64,000 bases of DNA, taken from assembly GCF_900107725.1 (NCBI RefSeq), contig NZ_FNQO01000001.1, positions 1,480,458-1,544,457 on the forward strand, read 5' to 3'. This DNA is from Microbulbifer marinus (GTDB lineage Bacteria > Pseudomonadota > Gammaproteobacteria > Pseudomonadales > Cellvibrionaceae). Shown here piece after piece: positions 41,734 to 51,873 of the stretch (position 1 is its first letter; each line of letters begins with the position of its first letter). The notes under the pieces are model-generated. The model worked only from the letters and a program-made list of their open reading frames with translations. It ran no database searches and had not been told where the DNA came from. The translations under genes and the position numbers were made by a program.

Positions 41734-42351
41734 CTATTTGCTGCAGCGGCGGCAGATCCAGTAATCCAGGCTGAGGAAGCGGCCCGCGCCGCTGAACAGC
41801 AGCGCCAGCAGCATGATGAAGTAGGTGGCGGCGAACTCTATGCCATTTTTCAGTATCGTGAAGTTACCTGCCTCGGTCAGCCAGTCGTAGTTGCCGTACT
41901 CCTTGAGCAGTTCCACTGCCTTGTCCTTACGCACCGCGGCCTCGGCGATCAGGTCCTGGCGCCATTCCCAGGGCATCACCAGGGTCTGGTCCGGCAGCGC
42001 CGACCAACCGTACTGCCAGTGCGCCGTCACGGCGGCGACGGCCATCACAAACATCAGCGGCAGCGCCACCAGGCGCACCCCCAGACCCAGCAGCAGCGCT
42101 ACGCCGCCGAGCAGTTCGGTCAGCGCCGCCAGCCAGGCCATCAGCAGCGGCGCCGGCAGCCCCAACCCCCAGTCCGGATTACCGAACCAGGCGGCCACGT
42201 CACCGATATGGCTGACCTTGTTCATACCGGACAGAATAAAGATCGGCGCCAGGTAGATACGCAGCGCCAGCGGCCCCAGCCAGTCCAGCGAGCGCAGGCA
42301 GCGCAGAAAACCGCCATAAAGTCGATTGATACCCGCCAATGCGCCATCCAT
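41734..42351 (-). CDS. DoxX-family membrane protein
   Basis: A 205-aa DoxX-like protein with four hydrophobic segments (about 26-45, 68-90, 93-110, 172-190) and the family features LRIYLAPIFILSGMNKVSH and ELLGGVALLLGLGVRL. DoxX-like proteins are small membrane proteins tied to redox or quinone functions. A polar loop of about 60 residues (110-170) separates the last helix and is longer than in minimal members. Stands alone, divergent from the MATE gene. Confidence 0.85.
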   Translation of the reverse strand: MDGALAGINRLYGGFLRCLRSLDWLGPLALRIYLAPIFILSGMNKVSHIGDVAAWFGNPDWGLGLPAPLLMAWLAALTELLGGVALLLGLGVRLVALPLMFVMAVAAVTAHWQYGWSALPDQTLVMPWEWRQDLIAEAAVRKDKAVELLKEYGNYDWLTEAGNFTILKNGIEFAATYFIMLLALLFSGAGRFLSLDYWICRRCSK

Positions 42352-42421
42352 AATTCCGCCCTCGTTATTCGCGCTCGTTTTTCACTGTAGTCGACGCACT
42401 GCCGCCAGTTGTTACACCCCT

Positions 42422-43783
42422 ATGTTCAAACTCTACCGACGGGCCACCGCCACCGAACTCTCCCGCCTGACCACGCTCGGTGGACCGCTGGTGGTAAGCA
42501 ACCTGTCAGTGGTCAGCATGGGCGTGACCGACACTATCGTCGCGGGGCGCGCGGGCGAGGTAGATCTGGCCGGACTGGCGCTCGGATCGAGCATCTGGGC
42601 AGTCTTTGCTGTGACCCTGATCGGCCTGCTGGCGGCAGTATCGCCGCTGGTGGCCCACCTGCGCGGGGCGCGGGACGAGCGGGGCTGTGCGGAGCAGCTG
42701 CAACAATCGCTATGGATTGCACTGGTCGGCGGCCTGATTGTGGTCGCCGCGCTGCTGGCCGTGCCGATCTGGAGCCAGTGGATCGACACCGAGGAACCGG
42801 TACGCCGGGTCCTGCAGCAGTACATGCTGGCGCTCGCCACCGGCACCCTGCCCTTTGCCGTGGGCACCGCACTGCGCGGCTATTGCGAGGGTATGGGCCA
42901 GGTGCGCCCGGTGATGCGTATCTACCTGGCAGCGGCAGTGCTGAACATCCCGCTGGATATTCTGTTCGTATTCGGTGCCGGGCCGATACCTGCCATGGGC
43001 GGCGCCGGCTGCGGCTGGGCAACGGCCCTGGCGAGCTGCTCTATTGCCGCAGCACTGTTCTGGCACGCCGGTAACGACCCGGTCTACCGCGCGCTGCAGC
43101 TCAGGTTGCTGCCACCCCGGCCCCACGGGCCGACACTTCGACAACTGCTGACGGTGGGCCTGCCCATCTGTATCGGTGCCGCCAGCGAGGTCACCTTCTT
43201 CGCCAGCCTGACGGTGTTGCTGGCCCCCTACGGCGCCACCATTCTGGCGGCGCATCAGATAGGCCTGAACATCGCCTCCATCTTTTACCTGGTGGCACTC
43301 GCGCTGGCACAGGCGCTGAGCATCCGCACCGCCCAACTGCTGGGGCAGGCGCGGCCGAAACGCGCGCGCTTCACCGCCAAGGTGGGCATCAGCAGCGGAC
43401 TGCTATTTGCGTTCGCAACCGGCATACTGCTGATCACCCTCCGCCACCCATTCGTACTCGCCTATACCAGCAACGCGGATATCATCGCGGTGGCCACCAA
43501 CCTATTGCTGCTGGGTGCGGCGTTTCAGCTGGTGGACGTCGCCCAGGCCATGGCCTGGGGCGCTCTGCGCGGTTACCGGGATACCCGTGTGCCGATGTAC
43601 GTACAGCTGTTTTCGTACTGGTTGGTGGGCCTGACCTCGGCCTACTGGCTGGGGGAGAATTTCTGGGGTGTCTACGGCTACTGGACAGGTATCTGTATCG
43701 GCCTCAGCACCGCGACCATCCTGCTCGGCTTGCGCCTGTGGCGCACCAGTCGCCGCGCGATCCTGAGCGTCCACCATCCCTGA
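42422..43783 (+). CDS. MATE-family efflux transporter (NorM-like)
   Basis: A 453-aa inner-membrane exporter with twelve predicted helices, driven by a Na+ or H+ gradient, which expels drugs or metabolites. LTTLGGPLVVSNLSVVSMGVTDTIVAG at the start is the MATE signature (first helix with conserved Pro, then MGVTDT), and it is repeated in the second half (GLPICIGAASEVTFF). Start at ATG 42422; the upstream extension to 42326 has no membrane or family character. Confidence 0.9.
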   Translation: MFKLYRRATATELSRLTTLGGPLVVSNLSVVSMGVTDTIVAGRAGEVDLAGLALGSSIWAVFAVTLIGLLAAVSPLVAHLRGARDERGCAEQLQQSLWIALVGGLIVVAALLAVPIWSQWIDTEEPVRRVLQQYMLALATGTLPFAVGTALRGYCEGMGQVRPVMRIYLAAAVLNIPLDILFVFGAGPIPAMGGAGCGWATALASCSIAAALFWHAGNDPVYRALQLRLLPPRPHGPTLRQLLTVGLPICIGAASEVTFFASLTVLLAPYGATILAAHQIGLNIASIFYLVALALAQALSIRTAQLLGQARPKRARFTAKVGISSGLLFAFATGILLITLRHPFVLAYTSNADIIAVATNLLLLGAAFQLVDVAQAMAWGALRGYRDTRVPMYVQLFSYWLVGLTSAYWLGENFWGVYGYWTGICIGLSTATILLGLRLWRTSRRAILSVHHP

Positions 43784-43896
43784 TCGGCAAATTTCGTCAC
43801 AGACCCGGGGAACGCTTTCGCTATACTCGCGCTCCAAGGCTACAGCCAACAGGCGCGTAATTAAGCCTGCCATCGAGTTTTTACTGGAGTGACTGA

Positions 43897-45438
43897 ATGT
43901 TGTTGCGCTCGCCCCTGAGCCGATCCCACCGCACACTGAGTTTCGCCCTGCTGCTGATATCCGCACAGGCACTGGCCCTGACCGAGGCGGAAGAGCCGCA
44001 GGACAAGCCGGTGCCACAGGCGGAAAACCTGCAGCTGGACCAGCCGCTTGTCGAGGAGCAGCAACCGGTTGCGCCGGCTGGCACAGACCAGAAGCCCCAG
44101 GACGAAGCGGCGCCGGAGAGCAAAGACGAGGAACCCCTGCCCAAGGCGGAAAACCTGCAGCTCGACCAGCCCATCGAGGAGCTGGAAGAAGTTCCGGCGG
44201 CCAAGCCTGAGCCACAGCCGGCGGTATCCGACACCACAGACTCGCAGCCGATAGCGGGCGCGGAGAGCGAAGAGCTACAAACTGACGCGCCCCCCCCCGA
44301 AGAGCAGGCCAAACCGCTGCGCCTGCTGGGCGCCGAGGTACCGCCGGGCACCTCCACACGCCTGGCATGGTCCCCCTCCCAGCACTTCGAAGGTGTTTAC
44401 AGCTCCACCGCGGTGCTGGTGGTCAACGGTGCCCAGCCGGGCCCGACCCTGTGCCTGACCGCGGCCGTACACGGCGATGAACTCAACGGCATAGAGACAG
44501 TGCGACGGGTCATGTACAACCTGGATGCGGACAAACTAAGCGGCGCGGTTATCGGTGTGCCGATCGTCAACCTGCAGGGTTTTCACCGCGGCTCCCGCTA
44601 TCTGACCGACCGCCGCGACCTGAACCGGCACTTTCCCGGCGACCCGCGCGGTTCGTCGGCATCGCGTATCGCCCATTCATTTTTCCACGAGGTGATCAGC
44701 CACTGCACCGCAGTGGTGGACCTGCATACCGGCTCCTTCTACCGCACCAACCTGCCGCAGCTGCGCGGTGACCTGAGCAACCCCAAGATCGTCAAGATGA
44801 CGAAGGGCTTCGGCTCCACTGTGGTACTGCACAGCGATGGCGCCAAGGGCACTCTGCGCCGCGCCGCGGTGGAGGCTGGCATTCCCACGGTCACGCTGGA
44901 GGCCGGCGCGCCGATGGTGCTGGACGAGCTATCGGTGAGCCACAGCGTCAAGGGCATCCGCACGCTGCTGAATCAACTGGGCATGGTGGCCAAGTTCCGC
45001 CTGTGGGGCGATCCGGAGCCCGTCTATTACAACTCCACCTGGCAGCGCGCCACCACCGGCGGCATCATCTTCAGTGACGTGAAGCTGGGGCAGTTCGTGC
45101 GTAAGGGCGACCTGCTGGGCACGGTGACCAACCCGATCACCAATGTGCGCACCGAGATCCGCTCCCAGCACAATGGCCGCATCCTGGGCATGGCGATGAA
45201 CCAGGTGGTGCAGCCGGGATTCGCCGCTTACCACATCGGCATTCAGGCGCCGCAGGAACAGATCAGTCCGCCGGAAGAAGTGACCGCCGAGAACGAGCAG
45301 ACGGTAAAAGAGACCGCCGCATCGCCGAGCGACGAAAAACCGGCGAAGGGCGACGCCCACGCCGATGAAGCCGCGAGCGGCGATGAAGAAGTGATCGAGA
45401 GCCAGTCGTCCGATAGCGATGGCCGGGATGAGGACTAG
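43897..45438 (+). CDS. Periplasmic M14-type deacylase (succinylglutamate desuccinylase/aspartoacylase-like)
   Basis: A 513-aa zinc hydrolase of the AstE/AspA-like group. After a signal peptide (about 1-28, ALA-L) comes a proline- and glutamate-rich linker of about 110 residues with the motif AENLQLDQP at 42-50 and again at 84-92. The catalytic domain has the zinc pair H192 and E195 in AVHGDELNGIE, the third ligand in VDLHTGS and a glutamate in VTLEAGAPM. A biotinyl-like beta domain follows (GGIIFSDVKLGQFVRKGDLLG), then an acidic tail to EED. It cleaves an N-acyl or amide bond, but the substrate is unknown. The linker may span the periplasm or bind a partner. Confidence 0.85.
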   Translation: MLLRSPLSRSHRTLSFALLLISAQALALTEAEEPQDKPVPQAENLQLDQPLVEEQQPVAPAGTDQKPQDEAAPESKDEEPLPKAENLQLDQPIEELEEVPAAKPEPQPAVSDTTDSQPIAGAESEELQTDAPPPEEQAKPLRLLGAEVPPGTSTRLAWSPSQHFEGVYSSTAVLVVNGAQPGPTLCLTAAVHGDELNGIETVRRVMYNLDADKLSGAVIGVPIVNLQGFHRGSRYLTDRRDLNRHFPGDPRGSSASRIAHSFFHEVISHCTAVVDLHTGSFYRTNLPQLRGDLSNPKIVKMTKGFGSTVVLHSDGAKGTLRRAAVEAGIPTVTLEAGAPMVLDELSVSHSVKGIRTLLNQLGMVAKFRLWGDPEPVYYNSTWQRATTGGIIFSDVKLGQFVRKGDLLGTVTNPITNVRTEIRSQHNGRILGMAMNQVVQPGFAAYHIGIQAPQEQISPPEEVTAENEQTVKETAASPSDEKPAKGDAHADEAASGDEEVIESQSSDSDGRDED

Positions 45439-46415
45439 GGAACCTCACTTCCCGGCGACTGAACGCCGCTGACCCGGTCGATGATGCTCACACCGGCCAG
45501 GCTCAGCGGCTCCGGCTGCAGCGTGATGTGATCGATATCGAAACGCTTGATCAGGGTTGCGCGCAGCCGCCCCAGCACTGCCGGCCAGGCCTGCAGGTCG
45601 TCGACGACGATATGCGCAGACAGGGAAATGGTGCTGCTATCCAAACGCCAGATATGCAGGTCGTGCACCGAGCGCACACCTTCCACCGCTGCCAGCGTCT
45701 CCCCCACTACCGGCAGGCTCAACTCCCGCGGCACCCGCTCCATCAGCACATCCACCGCATCGCGCAGCAGGCGCAGACTGGACAGCAGGATCAACAGACA
45801 AATCAGCACCGACAATAGTGGATCTATCGGCAGCCAGCCGGTGAAATAGATCACCGCACCGGAAATCAGTGCCGCCACCGAACCGAGCAGGTCCCCCATC
45901 ACATGCAGCAGCGCACCGCGGATATTCAGCGTCTGTTCGCCGCGGTGCAGTGTCCAGGCCACCAGCAGATTGACCAGCAAACCGATAAACGCGATCAGCA
46001 TCACGGTGCCGCCCTGCACCGGTTGTGGCTCGCGCAGCCTGCCCACCGCGGCATAGCAGATACCCACCACGATCAGCAGCATGAACACCGCATTGACGAT
46101 CGCCGCCAGTACCTCCGCCCGGCCCCAGCCAAACGACAGCTCGCGGTCCGCGGGCCGCTGCGCCAGCAGCGCCGCCACCGCGCCCAGTGCCAGCGCCAGT
46201 GAGTCGGTGGCCATATGGCCGGCGTCACCGAGCAGCGCCAGCGACCCCGACAGCCAGCCACCGACGGCCTCCACCATCGCAAAAGCGAAGGTGATAACCA
46301 GGCCCCAGACCAGGGGTCGCAGATGGCCGCTGCCGTGGCGGTGGTGGACGTGTTCGTGCACGGATTCCCTCCCGGTGAAATCAATGTTCTGCAATGCGCG
46401 CCGGACATGAGCCAT
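45435..46415 (-). CDS. Cation diffusion facilitator (ZitB/CzcD-like)
   Basis: A 326-aa metal-proton antiporter of the inner membrane that exports Zn2+ and similar ions. Six helices; the metal-site motifs are DAGHMATDSLALALG in TM2 and HVMGDLLGSVAALIS in TM5. The N-terminus is histidine-rich (ESVHEHVHHRHGSGH), a typical metal-loading tail. The cytoplasmic C-terminal domain starts at about 230. Its last codons overlap the convergent deacylase by four bases. Confidence 0.92.
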   Translation of the reverse strand: MAHVRRALQNIDFTGRESVHEHVHHRHGSGHLRPLVWGLVITFAFAMVEAVGGWLSGSLALLGDAGHMATDSLALALGAVAALLAQRPADRELSFGWGRAEVLAAIVNAVFMLLIVVGICYAAVGRLREPQPVQGGTVMLIAFIGLLVNLLVAWTLHRGEQTLNIRGALLHVMGDLLGSVAALISGAVIYFTGWLPIDPLLSVLICLLILLSSLRLLRDAVDVLMERVPRELSLPVVGETLAAVEGVRSVHDLHIWRLDSSTISLSAHIVVDDLQAWPAVLGRLRATLIKRFDIDHITLQPEPLSLAGVSIIDRVSGVQSPGSEVP

Positions 46416-46425
46416 TGCAGCAGAA

Positions 46426-47253
46426 TTATTTTTGCCCCAGCGTCAGCCGCTCCCAGCCCGAGTAGTCTTTGCGGCTGTCGATATTGTTGAAACCGGCAGC
46501 GGCGAACAGATCGCGCACCGCTGCCGCCTGCTGCCAGCCGTGTTCCACCAGCAGCCAGCCGCCGGTCTCGAGATATTCAACACTGCGCCGGGCTATCTGT
46601 TCAATATCCGCCAGCCCCTCGCGATCCGCAACCAGTGCCGAGCGCGGTTCGAAGCGTACGTCACCCTGCGCCAGGTGCGGATCGGCGGCATCGATATAGG
46701 GCGGATTGCTGACAATCAGATCGAACGGCTGCGGCGCTATCTGCGCAAACCAGTCGCTCTGCACTATCTGCACATTGTCGAAACCGAGTGCGCGCCGGTT
46801 TTCCTCGGCAAGCGTCGCGGCATCCGCGGACTTTTCCGCGGCGACAATGTGCCAGCCGGGTCTCTCTGACGCCAGTGCCAACGCGATGGCACCGGTACCG
46901 GTGCCCAGGTCCAGCGCGCGCAGCTGGTGTTGCGGAAACAGCTGCAGTGCGGTCTCCACCAGCAGTTCGGTTTCCGGGCGCGGAATCAGTGTGGACGCAT
47001 TGACTTTCAGCGGCAGTGACCAGAACTCGCGCTCGCCGGTGAGGTGCGCCACCGGCTCTCCGCTGGCGCGGCGCGCCAGCAGTGCATCGAATTGCCGCTG
47101 TTCCGCTTCACTGAGTTCGTATTCCGGCCAGGTGTAGAGCCAGGTGCGGGGCCGGCCGAGAATATGGCCGAGCAGCACCTCGATATCGAGGCGGGCGCTG
47201 TCGCTGCCGGGGAGTTCGGCGCTGCGGCTGAGATTCTGCTTGACGCTGCTCAT
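46426..47253 (-). CDS. prmC: Release factor glutamine methyltransferase
   Basis: Methylates the glutamine of the GGQ motif in RF1 and RF2 using S-adenosylmethionine. The SAM-binding motif is LDLGTGTGAIALALASE and the catalytic NPPY is in IVSNPPYIDAADP. Start taken as ATG 47253 (275 aa); a TTG at 47277 would add eight residues and has no better ribosome site. Lies just after prfA, whose product is its substrate. Confidence 0.95.
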   Translation of the reverse strand: MSSVKQNLSRSAELPGSDSARLDIEVLLGHILGRPRTWLYTWPEYELSEAEQRQFDALLARRASGEPVAHLTGEREFWSLPLKVNASTLIPRPETELLVETALQLFPQHQLRALDLGTGTGAIALALASERPGWHIVAAEKSADAATLAEENRRALGFDNVQIVQSDWFAQIAPQPFDLIVSNPPYIDAADPHLAQGDVRFEPRSALVADREGLADIEQIARRSVEYLETGGWLLVEHGWQQAAAVRDLFAAAGFNNIDSRKDYSGWERLTLGQK

Positions 47254-47305
47254 CGGAAAATAGTCATCGGGCGGCAACCGCAGCAGGCGGCTCCCGCCCG
47301 AGCCA

Positions 47306-48388
47306 TCACTGGCCCAGCGCCGCCAGCTGGTCCGCCTGGTGCTCGGTGCGCAGCGGTTCGATCACTTCATCCAGCGCGCCCTGCATCACCTCGTCCAGCT
47401 TGTACAGGGTCAGGCCGATGCGGTGATCGGTCACGCGGCCCTGCGGGAAGTTGTAGGTACGGATACGCTCGGAGCGATCGCCGCTGCCCACCAGGCTTCG
47501 GCGCGCATCGGAAATTTCCCGCGCCGCGGCTGCCTCCTGCTCGCTGGAAAGCTTGGCCTGCAGCAGGGCCATCGCCTTGGCCCGGTTCTTGTGCTGGGAG
47601 CGCTCGTCCTGGCACTCGACGACGATACCGGTCGGAATATGGGTCAGGCGCACCGCCGAATCGGTCTTGTTCACGTGCTGGCCGCCGGCACCGGACGCGC
47701 GGTAGGTGTCGACGCGCAGATCCGCCTTGTTGACTTCGATCGCGTCGCGCTCGTCCGGCTCCGGCATGACCGCGACGGTGCAGGCGGAGGTGTGAATGCG
47801 CCCCTGGGATTCGGTCTCCGGCACCCGTTGCACCCGGTGCGCGCCGGACTCGAACTTCAGTTTCGCATAGACATTTTCACCGGCCACGCGGGTGATGATT
47901 TCCTTGTAGCCACCGTGCTCGCCCGGGTTTTCGCTGATGATCTCGATGCGCCAGCCCTGCTTCTCCGCGTAGCGGGAGTACATGCGGAACAGGTCGCCGG
48001 AGAAAATCGCCGCTTCGTCACCACCGGTGCCGGCGCGGATTTCCAGGAACACGTTCTTGCGGTCATTGGGATCCTTCGGCAGCAGCAGAGTCTGTAGCTC
48101 ACGCTCCAGCGGCTCCAGCTGCGCCTCGGCTTCGCGCAGCTCTTCCTGCGCCATCTCGCGCATTTCCGGATCGCTCTCGTCGAGCATTTCCCGCGCTGCG
48201 GCCATATCGTCCTGCAACTGTTTATAGCGACCGTAACATTTGACCACCTCTTCCAGCTCTGCGTACTCGCGGGAGAGATCGCGGAACTGCTCCTGATCGG
48301 ATATCACCTCGGCATCACCGAGCAGCGCCGACACTTCTTCGTGGCGCTCCTGCAGGTTCTCCAGCTTGTTCAGTAGCGAGTCTTTCAT
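47306..48388 (-). CDS. prfA: Peptide chain release factor 1
   Basis: Terminates translation at UAA and UAG (360 aa). The peptidyl-hydrolysis motif [20 protein letters not shown] and the codon-reading PET-like PETESQGR segment are intact. Its ATG overlaps the hemA stop (ATGA), coupling the two genes. Confidence 0.97.
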   Translation of the reverse strand: MKDSLLNKLENLQERHEEVSALLGDAEVISDQEQFRDLSREYAELEEVVKCYGRYKQLQDDMAAAREMLDESDPEMREMAQEELREAEAQLEPLERELQTLLLPKDPNDRKNVFLEIRAGTGGDEAAIFSGDLFRMYSRYAEKQGWRIEIISENPGEHGGYKEIITRVAGENVYAKLKFESGAHRVQRVPETESQGRIHTSACTVAVMPEPDERDAIEVNKADLRVDTYRASGAGGQHVNKTDSAVRLTHIPTGIVVECQDERSQHKNRAKAMALLQAKLSSEQEAAAAREISDARRSLVGSGDRSERIRTYNFPQGRVTDHRIGLTLYKLDEVMQGALDEVIEPLRTEHQADQLAALGQ

Positions 48389-49662
48389 CCGTCTTTTTTC
48401 TCTGAATCGATATCGGTCAGCGGGTCCAGCCCGACGATTTGCCGCGCAATACGCAGCCGCTCCAGATCGCCCTCGGCGGTGGCGCGCTTGAGGCTGATGG
48501 TGGGCGCGTGTATCAGTTTGTTGGTCAGCGAGCGGGCCAGCTGTTCGAGCAGCCGCCGCGGATCCGCACCCTTGTCCAGCTGCTGCAGCGCCCGCTCGAG
48601 CTCAACGCCGCCGATTTCCTGGGCGCGCTGGCGGTAGCTGCGAATGGTATCCACGGCGCCGAGCGAGCGGTGCTGGCGCATAAATTCCGCCGCGGCAGTG
48701 GCGACGATCGAATGGGCGGCCTCGGCGGCCTTCTCCCGCGAGCGCTTGCCCTCGTCAATCACGCCGCGCAGATCGTCCACCGTATAGAGGTAGACGTCGT
48801 CCAGCTGGCCTACCTGAGTTTCGATATCCCGCGGCACGGCGATATCCACCATAAATACGGGGCGGTGGCGACGCTTCTTCAATGCCGACTCCACCGCGCC
48901 TTTGCCGAGGATCGGCAACTGACTGGCGGTGGAGCTGATAACAATATCGGCACGGGGCAAATGATCGGGAATATCGGCCAGCAATATCGCCTCGGCGCCG
49001 AAGTTCTCCGCCAGCTGCTGCGCGCGGTGCAGGGTGCGGTTGGCGACGATCAGCTGCCGCACGCCCTGCTCCAGCAGGTGGCGCGCCACCAGTTCGATGG
49101 TCTCGCCGGCACCGATCAGCAGCGCTGTCTGCTCCTTCAAATCGGTGAAGATGCGCGACGCCAGAGATACGGCAGCGTAAGCCACCGACACCGGGTTTTC
49201 GCCGATGGCGGTCTCGGTACGCACCTTTTTCGCCACCGCAAACACCTGCTGGAACACGCTGTGCAGCAGGCTGCCGACGCTGCCGCTCTCGCGCGCGACC
49301 GCATAGGCGGACTTGATCTGGCCGAGGATCTGCGGCTCGCCGAGCACCAGCGAGTCAAGCCCACAGGCCACCTGCATCATATGGCGCACCGCCGCCTCGC
49401 CACTGTAGCTGTAACTGCAGCTGTCCAGCTGCTCCAGCGACACTTGGTGATACCCGGCCAGCCATTCGAGCAGGCGCTCGCGCTCAACCTCGCCGTAGAT
49501 CTCGGTGCGGTTGCAGGTCGACAGTATCGCCAGCTCCGGGCAGTTCAGCGCCTTGCGCGCTTCCGTCAGGGCGCCGGGCATCACCTCGGGGGCAAAGGCC
49601 ACCCGCTCGCGCACCTCTATTGGTGCACTATCGTGGTTAATACCCAGGGCGAGGATTGGCAT
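48385..49662 (-). CDS. hemA: Glutamyl-tRNA reductase
   Basis: Reduces Glu-tRNA to glutamate 1-semialdehyde with NADPH, the first step of the C5 route to heme (425 aa). The catalytic cysteine lies in [15 protein letters not shown]; the NADPH-binding [16 protein letters not shown] and the C-terminal dimerisation helices are present. Divergent from lbcA, as in Pseudomonas. Confidence 0.97.
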   Translation of the reverse strand: MPILALGINHDSAPIEVRERVAFAPEVMPGALTEARKALNCPELAILSTCNRTEIYGEVERERLLEWLAGYHQVSLEQLDSCSYSYSGEAAVRHMMQVACGLDSLVLGEPQILGQIKSAYAVARESGSVGSLLHSVFQQVFAVAKKVRTETAIGENPVSVAYAAVSLASRIFTDLKEQTALLIGAGETIELVARHLLEQGVRQLIVANRTLHRAQQLAENFGAEAILLADIPDHLPRADIVISSTASQLPILGKGAVESALKKRRHRPVFMVDIAVPRDIETQVGQLDDVYLYTVDDLRGVIDEGKRSREKAAEAAHSIVATAAAEFMRQHRSLGAVDTIRSYRQRAQEIGGVELERALQQLDKGADPRRLLEQLARSLTNKLIHAPTISLKRATAEGDLERLRIARQIVGLDPLTDIDSEKKDG

Positions 49663-50073
49663 AGGTTCCCGTCGGCGTTAAATCTTGAGGTGCAGGCCCG
49701 GGATCCCCCCAACCCCCTACTGCGGCGGCCCCAGAGCACACCCTGACTGTTTTTCGCTCGGTCGAAGTGCTCTACGTACTGCAAGTACGCATGCGCTCTC
49801 CTCCTGTCACGAAAAGCAGCCAGGACGCACTCTGGAGCCACCTCGCTACGGTGGTTCGGGGGAATTCCGGGCCAGCGTTGGGGGCGCATTTTCACGGGCG
49901 GCCGCTCCGCTTGCAAGGTCGGGAGGCGGTTTAATTGCGCGCAGAGTTGCGGCCAGCCCCTCTGCCAGACGGCTCCGCAGGCAAATCGCGACTAGAATTA
50001 TACGGAGATAATCGCCTAAAACACGCCACCCGCGCCAAGGCCCCGCGCGACGCCAACGTATGGATACGTCTCT
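49663..50073. other. 411-bp divergent intergenic region between hemA and lbcA
   Basis: No gene is supported. The hemA-proximal half is a long near-palindrome (49695-49873). The rest should hold the lbcA promoter; TAGAAT at 49993-49998 and GATAAT at 50007-50012 are possible -10 elements, without a clear -35. Confidence 0.55.
49695..49873. repeat. 179-bp imperfect palindrome, MITE- or ERIC-like
   Basis: The element opens with GGCCCGG and closes with CCGGGCC, and similarity between inverted halves can be followed almost to the centre. Matching arms include CCAGAGCACACCCTGACTG (49731-49749) with its inverted counterpart ending CTCTGG (about 49835). The centre is GTACT-GCA-AGTAC (49776-49788). 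Most differences between the arms are transitions. It has no coding capacity, which fits a miniature mobile repeat. No second copy was seen in the window. Confidence 0.75.
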
Positions 50074-51873
50074 ATGCTTCCAGCACCTCGTCCGAATCCA
50101 GCCGCCAAAGCCTCCTCACCGCTTCGCTACCCAAGCCTGCTGGCGGCGGCGCTATCTCTACTCATCAGCGCCTGCACACAACAGCAAACCCAGGTACCGC
50201 CAGAGGCCGCCCTGCAGCAAGACACACTGCCGGCACCGGCCGTCGAGAAAGAGACCGCCGCACGCGCCTTCCCGATTGATACGTTTTATACGCTGCTGGT
50301 CGCCGAAGTGGCCGGCAACCGCGAGCAATACGACGTAGCCCTGGCCAACTACTTTCATCAGGCCGAACGCACCCAGGACGCCGGCGTGGCAGCGCGCGCC
50401 ACCCGTATTGCGCGCTTCCTCAATGCGCGGCGGGCAGCACTGCGCTCGGCAAAGCTGTGGGCGGAACTGGAACCGGAAGATCCGGAGGCTCAGCTGGCCG
50501 CCACCGCCGAACTGACTCTGGCCGGAGACCTGCAGACCGCCCTGGTACACGCGGAAAAGGCCCTGGAGCTGGGGGGCGACGCACCGCTGCAGTCCCTCGC
50601 TGCCACCGCCGTATCCAACCGGGAACTGACCGAGCAGGTAAAGCCCGATTTCCTGCGCCTGGCGGAGAAATACCCCGACAACGGCGAGGTGGTGCTGGCC
50701 TACGCAATGATGCTTCGCGCCGCCGAGCAGTATGCACAGGCGCTGACCCTGGTGCGCAGGGTACAGGAACAACACCCGGACCTGCTCGACGCACCGCTAC
50801 TGGAGACGCACCTGCTCGTCGACCAGGACAGGCGCAAGGAGGCACTGCAACTGCTGGAGAAACTGGTCGCTATCCATCCGCGGGAGAGCCGCCTGCGCCT
50901 GCAGTATGCCCGCCTGCTGATTCGCGAGGATCTCGCCCTGGCCCAGCAGCAGTTTGCGGAGCTAGTAAAACAGAACCCCAACGACGGCAACCTGATCCTG
51001 TCCCTGGCGCTGATTCGCTATGAAACCGACCATATCGACGAAGCCAAACCACTGCTGGAGCGGCTGCTGACACTGGAACAGCATCAATCGGCCGCGCATT
51101 TCTATCTGGCTGGCATCGCCGAAAAGGAAAAGGACGTTCCCGCCGCAGTGGCGCACTACCGCAAGGTTGAACCCGGCAACGACTATGTGGAGGCCATTAC
51201 CCGCGGCACGGAGTTACTCGCCGCCACAGGGCAGAATGAAGAAAACGGCAAGTGGTTTGCCGAGCTGCGCCGGCGACATCCGCAACAGCAAGAGCACTTC
51301 TATCTGATGGAAGCGGAGCTGTTACGCAAAAATGAACACTATCAACAGGCGCTGGAACTGGTCGACCAGGCCTTGGAAGACCACAGCGACAATGGCCGTT
51401 TGATTTACACCCAGGCCCTGCTGAACGATAAGCTCGGCAACGGCGCCGCGTTTGAACAGGGCATGCGCAAACTGCTGGACCGGGACCCCGATAACGCCAC
51501 CATACTCAACGCACTGGGTTACAAGCTGATTGAGGACGAGTCCCGCCACGACGAAGCGCTGCAGCTTATCAGCAAGGCACTGGAACTGCGCCCCGACGAT
51601 CCGGCCATCATCGACAGCATGGGCTGGATACAGTACCGTCTCGGCAATCACAGCGAAGCGGTCAAGTATCTGCAGGATGCCCTGGAGAAATTACCCGATC
51701 ACGAGATTGCAGCGCACCTGGGCGAGGTACTGTGGGTACAGGGCAATCGCGAAAAAGCCATGGCAGTCTGGCAACAGGGGCTCAAAAACAATCCGCAGAG
51801 TAAAATCATTCCGGCCGCGATGAAGCGTCTGCAAATCAACGAATCATTGGAACAACATGCATCTGACAGCTGA
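50074..51873 (+). CDS. lbcA: TPR lipoprotein, LbcA-like adaptor
   Basis: A 599-aa outer-membrane lipoprotein made of tetratricopeptide repeats. The lipobox is LLISAC with C34 after a long, basic N-terminus; TPR helices run from about 70 to 580 (EYDVALANYFHQAERT-like first unit to YLQDALEKLPDHEIAAHLGE). In Pseudomonas aeruginosa the gene between hemA and lolB is lbcA, whose product presents envelope hydrolases to the CtpA protease; position and architecture match. ctpA is not in this window. Overlaps lolB by 17 bp. Confidence 0.88.
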   Translation: MLPAPRPNPAAKASSPLRYPSLLAAALSLLISACTQQQTQVPPEAALQQDTLPAPAVEKETAARAFPIDTFYTLLVAEVAGNREQYDVALANYFHQAERTQDAGVAARATRIARFLNARRAALRSAKLWAELEPEDPEAQLAATAELTLAGDLQTALVHAEKALELGGDAPLQSLAATAVSNRELTEQVKPDFLRLAEKYPDNGEVVLAYAMMLRAAEQYAQALTLVRRVQEQHPDLLDAPLLETHLLVDQDRRKEALQLLEKLVAIHPRESRLRLQYARLLIREDLALAQQQFAELVKQNPNDGNLILSLALIRYETDHIDEAKPLLERLLTLEQHQSAAHFYLAGIAEKEKDVPAAVAHYRKVEPGNDYVEAITRGTELLAATGQNEENGKWFAELRRRHPQQQEHFYLMEAELLRKNEHYQQALELVDQALEDHSDNGRLIYTQALLNDKLGNGAAFEQGMRKLLDRDPDNATILNALGYKLIEDESRHDEALQLISKALELRPDDPAIIDSMGWIQYRLGNHSEAVKYLQDALEKLPDHEIAAHLGEVLWVQGNREKAMAVWQQGLKNNPQSKIIPAAMKRLQINESLEQHASDS

